DNA of 64,000 nucleotides, from the NCBI RefSeq assembly GCF_022879595.1, contig NZ_CP084265.1:620001-684000 (forward strand), in the 5' to 3' direction. Position 1 is the first letter of the stretch. Every line of letters starts with the position of its first letter. The stretch comes from Caballeronia sp. Lep1P3. GTDB lineage: Bacteria; Pseudomonadota; Gammaproteobacteria; Burkholderiales; Burkholderiaceae. Shown one piece after another: positions 28,077-36,916 of this stretch. The position numbers and the translations under genes are program-made. The notes under the pieces are model-generated. The model was given only the letters and a program-made list of their open reading frames with translations, had not been told where the DNA came from and did no database searches.

Positions 28077-28516
28077 TGCGATTTGACGAGCAATCCCACG
28101 CGCTTCACGCCGCGCGCCTTCATATCGGACATCACGTTCATGACGACTTCGTACTTCACCGTCTTGTCAGCCGCAATGACGACGGGCTGATCCGGATGCG
28201 ATTCCTGCCGGTTGAGCACGAACGCGTTGAGGTCGTCCTTGGTCATGCGCTGCTCTTGCGTCGCGCCGCCTTCTTCCTTGTAGCGCACGTTCATGCTGCC
28301 GTCCGCCTTGATGTTGATGACGAGCGGCGGCTGCTGCTCCTGCGGCTGCGCGTTGCCGACGGTCGGCAGATTGATGATGGACGGGGACACGAGCGGCGCC
28401 GTCACCATGAAGATGACGAGCAGCACGAGCATCACGTCGATATACGGCACGACGTTGATGTCGGCCATCGCGCGGCGCGAGCTGCCGCGCATGCTGGAAC
28501 GAATCGGGCCTGCCAT
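28073..28516 (-). CDS. tolR: Tol-Pal system protein TolR (ExbD family)
   Basis: TolR is a stator component of the proton-driven TolQR motor. The 147-residue protein has a short cytoplasmic N-terminus (MAGPIRSSMRGSSRR), then INVVPYIDVMLVLLVIFMV, a single membrane helix with the essential Asp at the ID pair. The periplasmic domain follows, ending in [11 protein letters not shown]. It sits 12 nt after tolQ and overlaps tolA by 4 nt. Confidence 0.95.
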   Translation of the reverse strand: MAGPIRSSMRGSSRRAMADINVVPYIDVMLVLLVIFMVTAPLVSPSIINLPTVGNAQPQEQQPPLVINIKADGSMNVRYKEEGGATQEQRMTKDDLNAFVLNRQESHPDQPVVIAADKTVKYEVVMNVMSDMKARGVKRVGLLVKSQ

Positions 28517-28528
28517 CGCGAACTCCTG

Positions 28529-29206
28529 TTAGTGCGCCTGACGCTGCAAGATGTTCGAGAACTCTTCGATAAAGGTCTCGAAGCGGATCGCCAGACGGTC
28601 GATGTCATGCGCGTAGCGGTTGTACGCGACCACGGCGGGAATGGCGGCGAAGAGGCCGATCGCCGTCGCGACGAGGGCTTCCGCGATGCCCGGCGCGACG
28701 TTCGCGAGCGTTGCCTGCTGCACGTTGGCGAGACCGCGGAACGAATTCATGATGCCCCACACGGTGCCGAAAAGACCGATATACGGACTCACCGAGCCGA
28801 CCGACGCGAGAAACGCGAGATTCGCTTCGAGGACGTCCATTTCACGCTGAAACGCGGCGCGCATTGCGCGGCGCGAGCCATCCAGAATCGCGCCCGGATC
28901 GGTGATACGGCGCTCCTTGCCTTTCAGGAATTCGCGCATGCCGGATTCGAAGATACGCTCCAGCGCGCCGATGGTGTGGCGGTTGTTCGCCGCGCTCTGA
29001 TAGAGCGCCTGAAGGTCGCCGCCCGACCAGAAGTCCCGTTCGAAGCGCTCGGTCTGCGCGCGCGCGCGGCGAATGGCGAACCACTTGCGGAAAATGAAAG
29101 TCCAGGACAGAAGCGACAGAATCAGGAGCAGCGCCATCACGGCCTGCGCGAGCAGGCTCGCGTGAATGACGAGAGATACGATCGACAGGTCTTGTGTGTT
29201 GTTCAT
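28529..29206 (-). CDS. tolQ: Tol-Pal system protein TolQ (ExbB/MotA family)
   Basis: TolQ forms the pentameric stator around TolR and couples the proton gradient to envelope constriction. The 225-residue protein shows a first membrane helix near residues 15-37, a cytoplasmic loop, and two further helices around FLASVGSVSPYIGLFGTVWG and AEALVATAIGLFAAIPAVVAY. These carry the conserved Gly, Thr and Pro residues of MotA/TolQ/ExbB proteins. It follows ybgC by 132 nt, a gap large enough for an internal promoter. Confidence 0.95.
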   Translation of the reverse strand: MNNTQDLSIVSLVIHASLLAQAVMALLLILSLLSWTFIFRKWFAIRRARAQTERFERDFWSGGDLQALYQSAANNRHTIGALERIFESGMREFLKGKERRITDPGAILDGSRRAMRAAFQREMDVLEANLAFLASVGSVSPYIGLFGTVWGIMNSFRGLANVQQATLANVAPGIAEALVATAIGLFAAIPAVVAYNRYAHDIDRLAIRFETFIEEFSNILQRQAH

Positions 29207-29338
29207 AAAGGTCTGCTGTTACGCCCGGAAAGTCCCGGAAAAATGGGCCTCCGGTCAGGAGCGCGTCAGGCTTTCGTGATTGGAGTGTGAATAAAACGAA
29301 AGCCGCGCCACGGCCGGCTTTTATCGGTTGTCGTTTCG

Positions 29339-29830
29339 CTATTCACGGCTTGGTCCGCCATGAGGCGCAAAGGGTTCATCGGCGGACTGATTCGCATGCG
29401 TTGCACGGGGGCTGCGTTCTGGGCCGCGTCTGAGTCCGTCGAGAACCGGCTGCGGAATGCCCACGGGACGGATCGAGGCGCGCTCGACGGATGCCACGCG
29501 GATATCGCCGCTCGCGAGCAGCACGCCGTCGCGCCATGCTTCCTGGTGAAAGTCCACCGACGCGCGGCCAAGCCGCTCGATACGGCTCTTGACCTGAATG
29601 ACGTCGTCGAGGCGCGCGGGCGCCGAATAGTCGACCGATGTCTTTTTCACCACGAACACGATGCCGTCCGACTGCGCGAGCCGCTGCTGGTCGATGCCGC
29701 ACGCGCGCAGCCATTCCGTGCGCGCCCGCTCGAAGAACTTCAGGTAGTTCGCGTAGAACACGATGCCGCCTGCGTCGGTGTCCTCGTAATACACGCGAAC
29801 CGGCCATTCGAAAAGCAGGGGATTGCTCAC
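29339..29830 (-). CDS. ybgC: Acyl-CoA thioesterase YbgC
   Basis: YbgC is a hot-dog thioesterase found at the head of most tol-pal operons, with activity on acyl-CoA or acyl-ACP and proposed links to phospholipid metabolism. The 163-residue protein begins with a GTG coding for VSNPLLFEWPVRVYYEDTD, where the Asp of EDTDAGG is the catalytic residue; YANYLKFFERARTEW follows. The frame stays open to a TTG at 29890, but those extra residues are basic low-complexity sequence absent from the family, so 29830 is preferred. There is no strong ribosome-binding site at either. Confidence 0.9.
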   Translation of the reverse strand: MSNPLLFEWPVRVYYEDTDAGGIVFYANYLKFFERARTEWLRACGIDQQRLAQSDGIVFVVKKTSVDYSAPARLDDVIQVKSRIERLGRASVDFHQEAWRDGVLLASGDIRVASVERASIRPVGIPQPVLDGLRRGPERSPRATHANQSADEPFAPHGGPSRE

Positions 29831-29952
29831 CTTCGCGCCGTCCCGCCTGCGCCGGACACGATCAGCCCGCTTCGGCTCGCTTTTTGACAAATATTCATCC
29901 GCGGCATTTTACCGGAACCCGTTGCACGCTCGCCAAATCCTCAGGCAGTTGA

Positions 29953-30702
29953 TTAAGAGCCGCGGTGAATTTGCAACGGTCCGAACGTCTGCGCAACCGG
30001 CATCAGTTCGATGGCGTTGATGTTGACGTGCGCGGGCCGCGTGGCGATCCAGTAGATCGCGTCCGCGATGTCCTCGGGTGTGAGCGGCTGCACGTCCTTG
30101 TAGACGCCAGCCGCCTTGTCGTCGTCGCCCTTGAAGCGCACGTTGGAGAATTCGGTTCCGCCGCACAGCCCCGGTTCGATGTCGGTCACGCGCAGCGCGG
30201 TGCCGGCGAGGTCCGCGCGCAGGTTCAGGCTGAACTGCCGCACGAATGCCTTGGTCGCGCCGTAGACGTTGCCGCCGGGATACGGATAGCTGCCCGCCAC
30301 CGACCCGAGATTGAACACATGTCCGCGATTGCGCTCGACCATGCCCGGCAGGATCGCATGCGTGACCGCGACGAGGCCCGCGCAATTCGTGTCGATCATG
30401 TTCTTCCAGTCGTCGAGGTTCGCGCGCTGCGCAGGCTCGAGACCGAGCGCGAGGCCCGCGTTGTTGACGAGCACGTCGATCTGCGAGAACGCGGCGGGCA
30501 GCGAAGCGATGGCGTTCCTCACGGCGTTGTCGTCGCGCACGTCGAGCTCGATGGGCAACAGCGCGTCGCCGAGTTCGTTCGAGAGCGCAACGAGCCGATC
30601 CTTGCGGCGCGCCGTCGCGATGACGCGATGCCCGCCCTTGACGAAAGAGCGCGCGATGGCAGCGCCGAAGCCGGCGGACGCGCCGGTGACGAAGACGATC
30701 AT
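29953..30702 (-). CDS. SDR-family oxidoreductase (YdfG-like)
   Basis: A 249-residue classical short-chain dehydrogenase close to YdfG, which reduces malonic semialdehyde and oxidises L-allo-threonine or 3-hydroxy acids in E. coli. It has TGASAGFGAAIA for cofactor binding, NNAGLALG, and the catalytic Tyr-x3-Lys in NVYGATKAF. The start at 30702 has GGAG 7 nt upstream. It is on the same strand as ybgC but ends 122 nt before the ybgC start, so it may have its own transcript. It is divergent from the riboswitch-controlled glyA; the substrate here is not evident. Confidence 0.88.
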   Translation of the reverse strand: MIVFVTGASAGFGAAIARSFVKGGHRVIATARRKDRLVALSNELGDALLPIELDVRDDNAVRNAIASLPAAFSQIDVLVNNAGLALGLEPAQRANLDDWKNMIDTNCAGLVAVTHAILPGMVERNRGHVFNLGSVAGSYPYPGGNVYGATKAFVRQFSLNLRADLAGTALRVTDIEPGLCGGTEFSNVRFKGDDDKAAGVYKDVQPLTPEDIADAIYWIATRPAHVNINAIELMPVAQTFGPLQIHRGS

Positions 30703-30922
30703 GTTCCAACTCCGGGTCGATTGGGCCGATATGCGGAACCGGGCGGCGCTGGCATGCGCGTCCGGCAACGGCGCAAAGGGTACTTCCATTGATGCGGCGC
30801 GGCAAGTAAGCGCGGGCGCGAACGGTCGTGCTTGCGGCGCTTGCCGCAGGGTGGCGAAATCGCGGGGGAATCGGCCCGCGAAATGGCCCAAGAAACCGCC
30901 CCCGAAACCGCCCGCAGCTCGG

Positions 30923-30951
30923 TTGCCTAAAGCCCGGCCGCCCATTAAACT
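30923..30951 (+). promoter_or_regulatory. Sigma-70 promoter for glyA
   Basis: TTGCCT (30923-30928) and TAAACT (30946-30951) are spaced 17 nt apart. The predicted start near 30958 falls at the 5' edge of the ZTP riboswitch, as expected for a riboswitch leader. Confidence 0.6.
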
Positions 30952-30962
30952 ACAACGCTCAA

Positions 30963-31054
30963 ACCCCGCGTGACTGGCGATAGAATCTTCGGATTCAAGG
31001 TGGAACGACCCACTAGGAAGCGCGGAGCGTCGCTTTGCCGTTCGCCTGGGCAGC
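30963..31054 (+). ncRNA. ZTP riboswitch (pfl motif) in the glyA leader
   Basis: The leader carries the conserved blocks of the ZTP/ZMP riboswitch in order: GCGTGACTGGCG (30968-30979), a GTGGA...CCCAC hairpin followed by AGGAAGCG (31000-31022), and the 3' domain GCCGTTCGCCTGGGCAG (31037-31053), where CGCCTGGGC is the ligand-contact segment. ZTP riboswitches sense 5-aminoimidazole-4-carboxamide ribotide phosphates, which build up when 10-formyl-THF is scarce, and raise expression of one-carbon genes. The position upstream of serine hydroxymethyltransferase fits exactly. About 170 nt remain to the start codon; I could not assign a clear terminator or sequestering stem there. Confidence 0.9.
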
Positions 31055-31227
31055 TGAGATCCGCGCGCCGTCGCTGCGTTGCCGGTGGCTGTCCGTTCCG
31101 CGAAACCGGAGTCTTCCCCCATCCGTCGCGTCATGGCCCAGTCGCTGTCAAGCGTCTTGCGCGCCTGCGTGAAGCACGCATCTGCACGCGCGATCCAGTC
31201 AACCTGTTTTGATCTCACGGAAAACGT

Positions 31228-32475
31228 ATGTTCGACAGAGCCCAAAGTACCCTTGCCAACGTCGATCCCGAATTGCTCAAGGCCATCGAGCAGGAAAACG
31301 GCCGGCAGGAAGAGCACATCGAGCTGATCGCCTCGGAAAACTACACGTCGCCCGCGGTGATGGCGGCGCAAGGTTCCCAACTCACGAACAAGTACGCGGA
31401 AGGCTATCCCGGCAAGCGCTACTACGGCGGCTGCGAGTACGTGGATATCGTCGAGCAGCTCGCCATCGACCGCGTGAAGCAGCTCTTCGGCGCCGAAGCC
31501 GCCAACGTGCAGCCGAACTCCGGCTCGCAGGCGAATCAGGGCGTGTTCTTCGCCGTGCTGAAGCCGGGCGACACCATCATGGGCATGAGCCTCGCCGAAG
31601 GCGGCCACCTGACGCACGGCTCGCCCGTGAACATGTCGGGCAAGTGGTTCAACGTGGTGAGCTACGGCCTGAACGAAGCGGAAGACATCGACTACGAAAA
31701 GACCGAAGCGCTTGCGAAGGAACACAAGCCGAAGCTGATCGTCGCGGGTGCGTCGGCGTTTGCGCTGCGCATCGACTTCGAGCGTCTGTCGCAGATCGCG
31801 AAGAGCGTCGGCGCGTACTTCATGGTCGACATGGCGCACTACGCCGGTCTCGTCGCGGCGGGCGTGTATCCGAACCCCGTGCCGCATGCGGATTTCGTCA
31901 CCACGACCACGCACAAGAGCCTGCGCGGGCCGCGCGGCGGCGTCATCCTGATGAAGGCGGAGTTCGAGAAGCAGATCAACTCGGCCATTTTCCCCGGCAT
32001 TCAGGGCGGCCCGCTGATGCACGTGATTGCGGCGAAGGCCGTCGCGTTCAAGGAAGCGCTGTCGCCGGAATTCAAGACGTATCAGCAGGCTGTCGTCGAG
32101 AACGCGCGCGTGCTGGCGGAAACGCTCGTCAAGCGCGGTTTGCGCATCGTGTCGGGCCGCACGGAAAGCCATGTGATGCTCGTCGACCTGCGCGCGAAGA
32201 AGATCACCGGCAAGGCTGCGGAAGCCGCGCTCGGCGCCGCGCACATCACGGTGAACAAGAACGCGATTCCGAACGATCCGGAAAAGCCGTTCGTCACGAG
32301 CGGCGTGCGTCTCGGCTCGCCCGCCATGACCACGCGCGGCTTCGGCGTGAAGGAAGCGGAGATCGTCGGCAACCTGATCGCGGACGTGCTCGACAATCCG
32401 GAAGACCAGGCGAACCTCGAGCGCGTGCGCGCGCAAGTGGCCGATCTCACCAAGCGTTTCCCGGTCTACCGTTAA
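31228..32475 (+). CDS. glyA: Serine hydroxymethyltransferase
   Basis: GlyA interconverts serine and glycine and charges tetrahydrofolate with a one-carbon unit, in the cytoplasm. The 415-residue protein has the expected [14 protein letters not shown] segment, the [14 protein letters not shown] region, and K230 in [13 protein letters not shown], which forms the PLP Schiff base. It is preceded by the ZTP riboswitch, tying its expression to folate status, and is followed after 18 nt by nrdR. The glyA-nrdR pairing is common in beta-proteobacteria. Confidence 0.98.
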   Translation: MFDRAQSTLANVDPELLKAIEQENGRQEEHIELIASENYTSPAVMAAQGSQLTNKYAEGYPGKRYYGGCEYVDIVEQLAIDRVKQLFGAEAANVQPNSGSQANQGVFFAVLKPGDTIMGMSLAEGGHLTHGSPVNMSGKWFNVVSYGLNEAEDIDYEKTEALAKEHKPKLIVAGASAFALRIDFERLSQIAKSVGAYFMVDMAHYAGLVAAGVYPNPVPHADFVTTTTHKSLRGPRGGVILMKAEFEKQINSAIFPGIQGGPLMHVIAAKAVAFKEALSPEFKTYQQAVVENARVLAETLVKRGLRIVSGRTESHVMLVDLRAKKITGKAAEAALGAAHITVNKNAIPNDPEKPFVTSGVRLGSPAMTTRGFGVKEAEIVGNLIADVLDNPEDQANLERVRAQVADLTKRFPVYR

Positions 32476-32493
32476 CCTTCGAGTCACACGCCA

Positions 32494-32976
32494 ATGCACT
32501 GCCCGTTCTGCCGACACGAAGACACCCAGGTTGTCGATTCCCGCGTGTCGGAGGACGGCGCGGCCATTCGGCGGCGCAGGCGCTGTCCCGCGTGCGACAA
32601 GCGTTTCACCACGTATGAACGCGTCGAACTCGCGCTGCCGTCGGTCGTGAAGAAAGACGGCAGCCGCACCGAGTTCGATCGCCGCAAGATCGTCGCGAGC
32701 ATGAAGCTCGCGCTGCGCAAGCGTCCGGTCGCGGCCGACGCCATCGACGCAGCCGTCGCGCGCATCGAATATCAATTGCTCGGCAGCGGCGAGCGCGAAG
32801 TGCGCAGCGAGCGTCTCGGCGAACTCGTGATGAACGAGTTGCGCCAGCTCGACACCATCGCCTACGTGCGTTTCGCTTCGGTCTACAAACGCTTCGAAGA
32901 CGTCTCCGAGTTCGAAGACGTGCTCGACGAATTCCGCCGCGCCGCGCCCAAAAAGTCGGCGTCGCGCAAACGCTGA
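32494..32976 (+). CDS. nrdR: Transcriptional repressor NrdR
   Basis: NrdR senses (d)ATP levels and represses ribonucleotide reductase genes at NrdR boxes. The 160-residue protein has an N-terminal zinc ribbon with C3, C6, C31 and C34 (MHCPFC and [14 protein letters not shown]) and a central ATP-cone domain (from about residue 46, [19 protein letters not shown]). It is co-oriented with glyA at 18 nt, so it is probably part of the riboswitch-controlled transcript. Confidence 0.97.
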   Translation: MHCPFCRHEDTQVVDSRVSEDGAAIRRRRRCPACDKRFTTYERVELALPSVVKKDGSRTEFDRRKIVASMKLALRKRPVAADAIDAAVARIEYQLLGSGEREVRSERLGELVMNELRQLDTIAYVRFASVYKRFEDVSEFEDVLDEFRRAAPKKSASRKR

Positions 32977-33129
32977 TTCCTTTCGCATCCTTCCTCCGCA
33001 GTCCTTTTCTGCATTCCCGCGCATAGTCTGCCGGCCGAAAAGCGCGCTGAACACTCGGCCATTCGGCTAATGGCGAGGCGCGCTTCTTCCCGCTAGATTC
33101 GACGTTCATTCAACTCGAATCGATCAGGG

Positions 33130-33678
33130 ATGCAGATGAATCGCCCGTCCAGATCCGGCTTCACGCTCGTGGAACTTTGCGTCGTGCTCGCCATCATGGC
33201 GATCGTCGCGACGTTCGCGACGCCGTCTTTCTTCGCCTGGCAGACGCGCGACCAAATCGATGCACGCGCACGCTCGCTCTTCGCGACGCTCTCGCTTGCA
33301 CGCGCCGAAGCCGTGCGTCGCGGCGCGCGCGTGACCCTGTGCAGGATCGACGCCGCGCGCCATTGCCTCGCGTCGGGGAAAGCGTGCGACAACGGCGTGA
33401 CCGACTGGTCGTGCGGCTGGGCGCTTTTCGTCGATCGCGACGGCGTGCCCGCGCTGCTGCGCGTGGAGCCGGCGATATCGTCGATTGCGATAGCAGGCGC
33501 GGCGACCGACCTGTTGTTCACGCCGCCCGCCGGACAGGTCATCGGCGGGTTTCGCAGCTTCGACTTCGGCCCGCGCGGTGCGGCAACCACTGCGAATGGC
33601 GCGTCGCGGCGCTGCATCCGGCTGGCGGCAGGCGGCCGTCCGCGCATCACGCAAGGCAGTTGCGGAGCCTCGGCATGA
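33130..33678 (+). CDS. Type IV pilus minor pseudopilin GspH/FimT
   Basis: A 182-residue type IV pilin-like protein that would help prime pilus assembly. The prepilin peptidase site is SGFTLVELCVVLA, with the Gly, Phe and Glu at +5 in place, followed by a hydrophobic helix to about residue 32. The C-terminal half is the GspH-type domain with pairs of cysteines. The first ATG (33130) is listed; another at 33136 is equally near the GGGA box. It begins a five-gene cluster in which each gene overlaps or abuts the next. Confidence 0.85.
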   Translation: MQMNRPSRSGFTLVELCVVLAIMAIVATFATPSFFAWQTRDQIDARARSLFATLSLARAEAVRRGARVTLCRIDAARHCLASGKACDNGVTDWSCGWALFVDRDGVPALLRVEPAISSIAIAGAATDLLFTPPAGQVIGGFRSFDFGPRGAATTANGASRRCIRLAAGGRPRITQGSCGASA

Positions 33679-34058
33679 CGACGCGGCAATCCGGCGATTC
33701 ACTGCTCGAAGTGATGATTGCGCTTTCGCTCACGGCGATCACGGCGCTCGGGCTGATAGCGGTTCAAAGCGCGCTCGCGCGGGGCGAGCGTCTTGCGCTC
33801 GTCCGTGAGCGCGCGGCGTTGGTCGCGGATTCGGTGGCCGAAAGCATCCGCACGGACGCGGATCGAGCCGCCGTGCTGTCGCGCTGGCAGGCGAGCGCGG
33901 CGTCGATGTTGCCGGATGGCGACGTGGCCGTGATCGACCGCGCCGACGGCCTGTACGTCGCGACCGTGAGCTGGCATGCCGCCGACCGTTCCGATCCGTG
34001 TCCCGAGCCGCAAGTGAGGCCCAGCGCTTCATGCATTTCCGTGGCGTTCGCACGATGA
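33675..34058 (+). CDS. Type IV pilus minor pseudopilin PilV-like
   Basis: A 127-residue minor pilin. The processing motif is GDSLLEVMIALSLTAITALGL; the leader MTTRQS is short, and Glu is at +5. The ATG overlaps the stop of the preceding gene by 4 nt and its own stop overlaps the next start, so translation is coupled along the operon. It matches PilV by position and by its opening helix; the rest of the protein is short and Ala-rich. Confidence 0.8.
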   Translation: MTTRQSGDSLLEVMIALSLTAITALGLIAVQSALARGERLALVRERAALVADSVAESIRTDADRAAVLSRWQASAASMLPDGDVAVIDRADGLYVATVSWHAADRSDPCPEPQVRPSASCISVAFAR

Positions 34059-34843
34059 ACCCGCGCTCGCCTCGCTCGCGTGTTTCGCGCGGTCACACGC
34101 TGCTCGAACTCACGATTTCCCTCGCGCTCGGCATGTTGATCGTCGTGGCCGCGCTTTCGCTGTATCGCGCGCAGCGTGCGGCGTTCGAGCGCGCCGCCGA
34201 TGTCGCGCGCATCCACGATGCCGGCGTCTCCGCGCTCGAACTCCTCGCGCAGCAAATCCAATTGGCCGGCTTCGGAACGGCGCGCTCGGACGCCCCGTTG
34301 TTCGGCTGCACTCAGGGCCGCGTGATCGGCGCCGATACGGCGGCTTCGTGCGAGTCGCTCGCGAGCCGGTCGGACGGCGTGCAGGTTCGCTACGCGGCCG
34401 ACATCGTCGCGACGTGGCCGACATCGGGCGGCGTGCCGACGGATTGCATCGGCCAGGGCGTCGCCGATGCATTCGTCGGCAACCGCTTCTATGCGAAGCC
34501 GAGCACGTCCACCGGCGAGCCCGAACTCTATTGCGAAGGCGGCGGCAAGCAGGCGCAGCCGCTCGTGGAAGGCATCGAGCGAATAGGGCTCGCTTACTGG
34601 CTGACCGGCGCATCCAGCGCGGTGGATGCGTCCGCCATTGCGCGCGACAGGTGGCCCGACGTCCACGCCGTCGACATATGCGTCCAGGTGCGCGGCTTCG
34701 CGGTTGCGGGCAAACGCCGGACGAACTATGCCGATTGCGCCGGAGCGCCTGTCACGACCGACGATGGACGCACGCATCAGGCGTTCTCGCGCCGCGTCGA
34801 AATTCGCAATGTCAGCGCGCCACTCGACAAAGGTGGAGCATGA
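34055..34843 (+). CDS. pilW: Type IV pilus assembly protein PilW
   Basis: A 262-residue minor pseudopilin with processing site GHTLLELTISLALGMLIV, followed by a helix continuing to about residue 60 and a larger globular domain with several cysteines. Size, position and the conserved QIQLAGFG stretch after the helix fit PilW. It overlaps pilV (ATGA) and pilX, so the set is translated as a unit. A longer in-frame start at 33998 lies inside pilV and has no pilin leader. Confidence 0.85.
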   Translation: MNPRSPRSRVSRGHTLLELTISLALGMLIVVAALSLYRAQRAAFERAADVARIHDAGVSALELLAQQIQLAGFGTARSDAPLFGCTQGRVIGADTAASCESLASRSDGVQVRYAADIVATWPTSGGVPTDCIGQGVADAFVGNRFYAKPSTSTGEPELYCEGGGKQAQPLVEGIERIGLAYWLTGASSAVDASAIARDRWPDVHAVDICVQVRGFAVAGKRRTNYADCAGAPVTTDDGRTHQAFSRRVEIRNVSAPLDKGGA

Positions 34844-35340
34844 AACGTCGAATGTACTCACGGGGCATCGCGTTGCCGATCGTCCTGCTGCTTGCCTCGC
34901 TGATGCTCGTCACCGCTGGCGCGTGGCTGCAAACGTCGCTCGTCGCCGCGCGCGCGACCGTGGCGGCTCGCGAGCGCGTGCAGGCTTTTCACGCGGCGGA
35001 CAGCGCGCTCATTCGTTGCAGCCGCATGCTTTCGTCCGCGCTGCCCGCAAGCGGGCCGGTCGATCAGGAGCCGGCGCGCTGGCGGCTCAGGTCGTCGTTC
35101 GAGGGAGCGTCGGCGCTTGCGTTGGCGCCGTTCGCATCCTGGCCTTACGCGATGCGAGCGCCGCAATGTCTGATCGAGACATGGCCGCGAGCCGGGCAGT
35201 CATCGGCCATTTCGTATCTCGTCACGGCGCGAGGCTTTGGCGCGACGCCGCAGACCGAGGCATGGCTGCAACTGCGCATCGATATGACCGGGCGCACCGT
35301 CACGCAGCAGTGGCGACGCGTCGCGGGCAAGCCATTTTGA
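34840..35340 (+). CDS. Type IV pilus assembly protein PilX-like
   Basis: A 166-residue protein with an N-terminal helix in GIALPIVLLLASLMLVTAG. The leader peptide is basic (MKRRMYSR). PilX proteins often have this atypical processing site without the +5 Glu of other pilins; the +5 residue here is Pro. A GGTGGAG box precedes the ATG, which overlaps the pilW stop by 4 nt. In many species a large pilY1 adhesin gene follows pilX, but here a pilin-type gene follows after 12 nt. Confidence 0.78.
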   Translation: MKRRMYSRGIALPIVLLLASLMLVTAGAWLQTSLVAARATVAARERVQAFHAADSALIRCSRMLSSALPASGPVDQEPARWRLRSSFEGASALALAPFASWPYAMRAPQCLIETWPRAGQSSAISYLVTARGFGATPQTEAWLQLRIDMTGRTVTQQWRRVAGKPF

Positions 35341-35352
35341 GGAGCACGACGA

Positions 35353-35811
35353 ATGAACGGATGTGGAAGGCGCGCGGGCTTCAGCCTGCTCGAATTGATG
35401 ATCGCGCTGGGCGTTGCGGCGATCATCGCGATGTTCGCGCTCCCGGCGTATCGGGCGCATGTGGCGAAGGCGCATCGGCTGGATGCCGCCGCCGCGCTGA
35501 TCCGGGCCGCGCAGTTTGTCGAGAGCGCGCGTCTTTCTCAGGCGGCGTCGGATGCCGTCGCATTGAGCGCCGGCATGGATCAGGCGCCTGCGGGCGGCGT
35601 GCCGGTTTATCGGCTCGCGCTCCTGGCGGAATCCGCGACCAACGGCGGGTATGCGATCGAAGCCGTTCCCGTGTCGCCGGGCGCAATGAAGGACGACGCA
35701 TGCGGCGTGTTCGTCATCGACGCGACCGGCTTGCGCTCGAATCGGCTTTCAGGCAGCGCCGCCCCGCTCGATGCGGCGAAGTCGTCCGCATGCTGGGCGG
35801 GGAAGGGATGA
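35353..35811 (+). CDS. Type IV pilin-like protein PilE
   Basis: A 152-residue pilin with leader MNGCGRRA and processing site GFSLLELMIALGVAAII, including the +5 Glu, and a C-terminal pair of cysteines (DDACGVF and SSACWAG) that can form the pilin disulphide loop. The AGGAGC box at 35339-35344 is about 9 nt before the ATG. It closes the minor pilin cluster and is convergent with the next gene, 5 nt away. It is a minor subunit by context, since no other pilus machinery is near. Confidence 0.82.
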   Translation: MNGCGRRAGFSLLELMIALGVAAIIAMFALPAYRAHVAKAHRLDAAAALIRAAQFVESARLSQAASDAVALSAGMDQAPAGGVPVYRLALLAESATNGGYAIEAVPVSPGAMKDDACGVFVIDATGLRSNRLSGSAAPLDAAKSSACWAGKG

Positions 35812-35816
35812 TGCGC

Positions 35817-36332
35817 TTAGAAGACGGTGGGATCGACGGCGTCGGTCGAGGTTTCGACGCTGGTGGTCTTCATCTGTTGCCAGATGCGCCAGCCTTCCCA
35901 CGCGGCGAGACCGAGTCCGCCCCATTTGACGAGGGGTTTGGCGCTGCGCAGAAGTCCTCTTCGCACGGGCTTCGTGAGCAGCAGCGAAGCGAGCGAGCCG
36001 ACCACCGGATACTGCTTGAAGAGGAAGCCGAACTTGCCGCCGCGCGCGCCGCCGCTGAAAAGCGAGCTCAGCATGTCGCTAATGCCGCCGCCTGTCGCGC
36101 TGCGCCGTCCGAAGCGCCGCCCCGGACGGCTGACGCCCGGCACGAGCATGCCGATGAGCGGCAGATGAGCGACCGAATCGCGGAGGTCGTGCGTGGCTTG
36201 CCGCAGTTCCATGCGCTCGACATCCGCGCGCGCGAGCAGCAGTTCCTTGCGCAGCGAGCGCATGTGCGGCTTGCGAAGCTGTTGCTGCACTTCATGCTTG
36301 GCTGCCGGCGATGTTGCGTCGTTATGGCTCAT
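35817..36332 (-). CDS. Hypothetical protein of the YqjD/YqjE-type locus (171 aa)
   Basis: I do not recognise a named domain. The protein starts MSHNDATSPAAKHEVQQQ, has a helical charged N-terminal half (RKELLLARADVERMELRQ) and a Gly-rich middle (SLFSGGARGGKFGF). The C-terminal part has amphipathic or weakly membrane-seeking segments (VVGSLASLLL, GGLGLAAWEGWRIW). It follows the YqjE-type gene by 68 nt on the same strand. That position is held in many Burkholderiaceae by a third small protein of the yqjDEK-like stress locus; function unknown. Confidence 0.7.
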   Translation of the reverse strand: MSHNDATSPAAKHEVQQQLRKPHMRSLRKELLLARADVERMELRQATHDLRDSVAHLPLIGMLVPGVSRPGRRFGRRSATGGGISDMLSSLFSGGARGGKFGFLFKQYPVVGSLASLLLTKPVRRGLLRSAKPLVKWGGLGLAAWEGWRIWQQMKTTSVETSTDAVDPTVF

Positions 36333-36400
36333 GGTCGAACGGGCGAGTGTGGTGCGCGTTTGAAGGAAGGATCGCGTGCAACGGCGGTGCGTCGCGATGC

Positions 36401-36781
36401 TCAGTTGAAAATGTCGCGATCCTTGCGGAACTGGTCGAGCGTGTCGTCGAAAAGATGCGGTGCATCGCGCAGCTTGCTGCGTGCACGCAGTCCGCACACG
36501 ATCGCGATGACCGCGTACAGCAGCGTGATGCCGCCGAGCGCTTCCCAACGATACGTGTCCCAGAAGAAGATCGCGATCAGCACGGTCAGGGAGATGAGGG
36601 CCATCATCGCGAGCAACATCGCGGCGAGCCCGAGAAACAACACGCCGATGAGCCGTTCCTTCTCTTCCTGCAACTCGATGCCGATGAGTTCGAGCCGCGT
36701 CTCGGCGATGGCGAAAACCGAGCTCAGGATTCGGCGCAAGGGTCCGGGGGACGAATCGCGCGGTAGCCGTTCTGTCGTCAT
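36401..36781 (-). CDS. Phage-holin-type membrane protein, YqjE family
   Basis: A 126-residue inner-membrane protein with a charged N-terminal helix (AETRLELIGIELQEEKER) and then two membrane helices (LIGVLFLGLAAMLLAMMAL and GGITLLYAVIAIVCGL). That layout is typical of the YqjE/holin-X superfamily. In E. coli YqjE is encoded next to the DUF883 protein YqjD, which attaches ribosomes to the membrane in stationary phase. The same neighbourhood is seen here. It is not a prophage gene: no other phage genes surround it. Confidence 0.82.
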   Translation of the reverse strand: MTTERLPRDSSPGPLRRILSSVFAIAETRLELIGIELQEEKERLIGVLFLGLAAMLLAMMALISLTVLIAIFFWDTYRWEALGGITLLYAVIAIVCGLRARSKLRDAPHLFDDTLDQFRKDRDIFN

Positions 36782-36916
36782 GGTTTGGGTGCGAGAGCGC
36801 GTTGGGTGCCGCTTTGGATGTTTCCGGCCGATGCACGAGGCAAACGGCCGGCGCGAAAGTCGAGCCGTGCGCCCGGGCAGGGCGCGCGCGACGCGATATT
36901 GTTTCGATCCGAACGA

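Noticed and set aside
36401-36781. Phage-holin-type gene as evidence of a prophage
   Set aside because: It belongs to the YqjE membrane protein family, sits next to a DUF883 gene as in E. coli, and no other phage gene is near.
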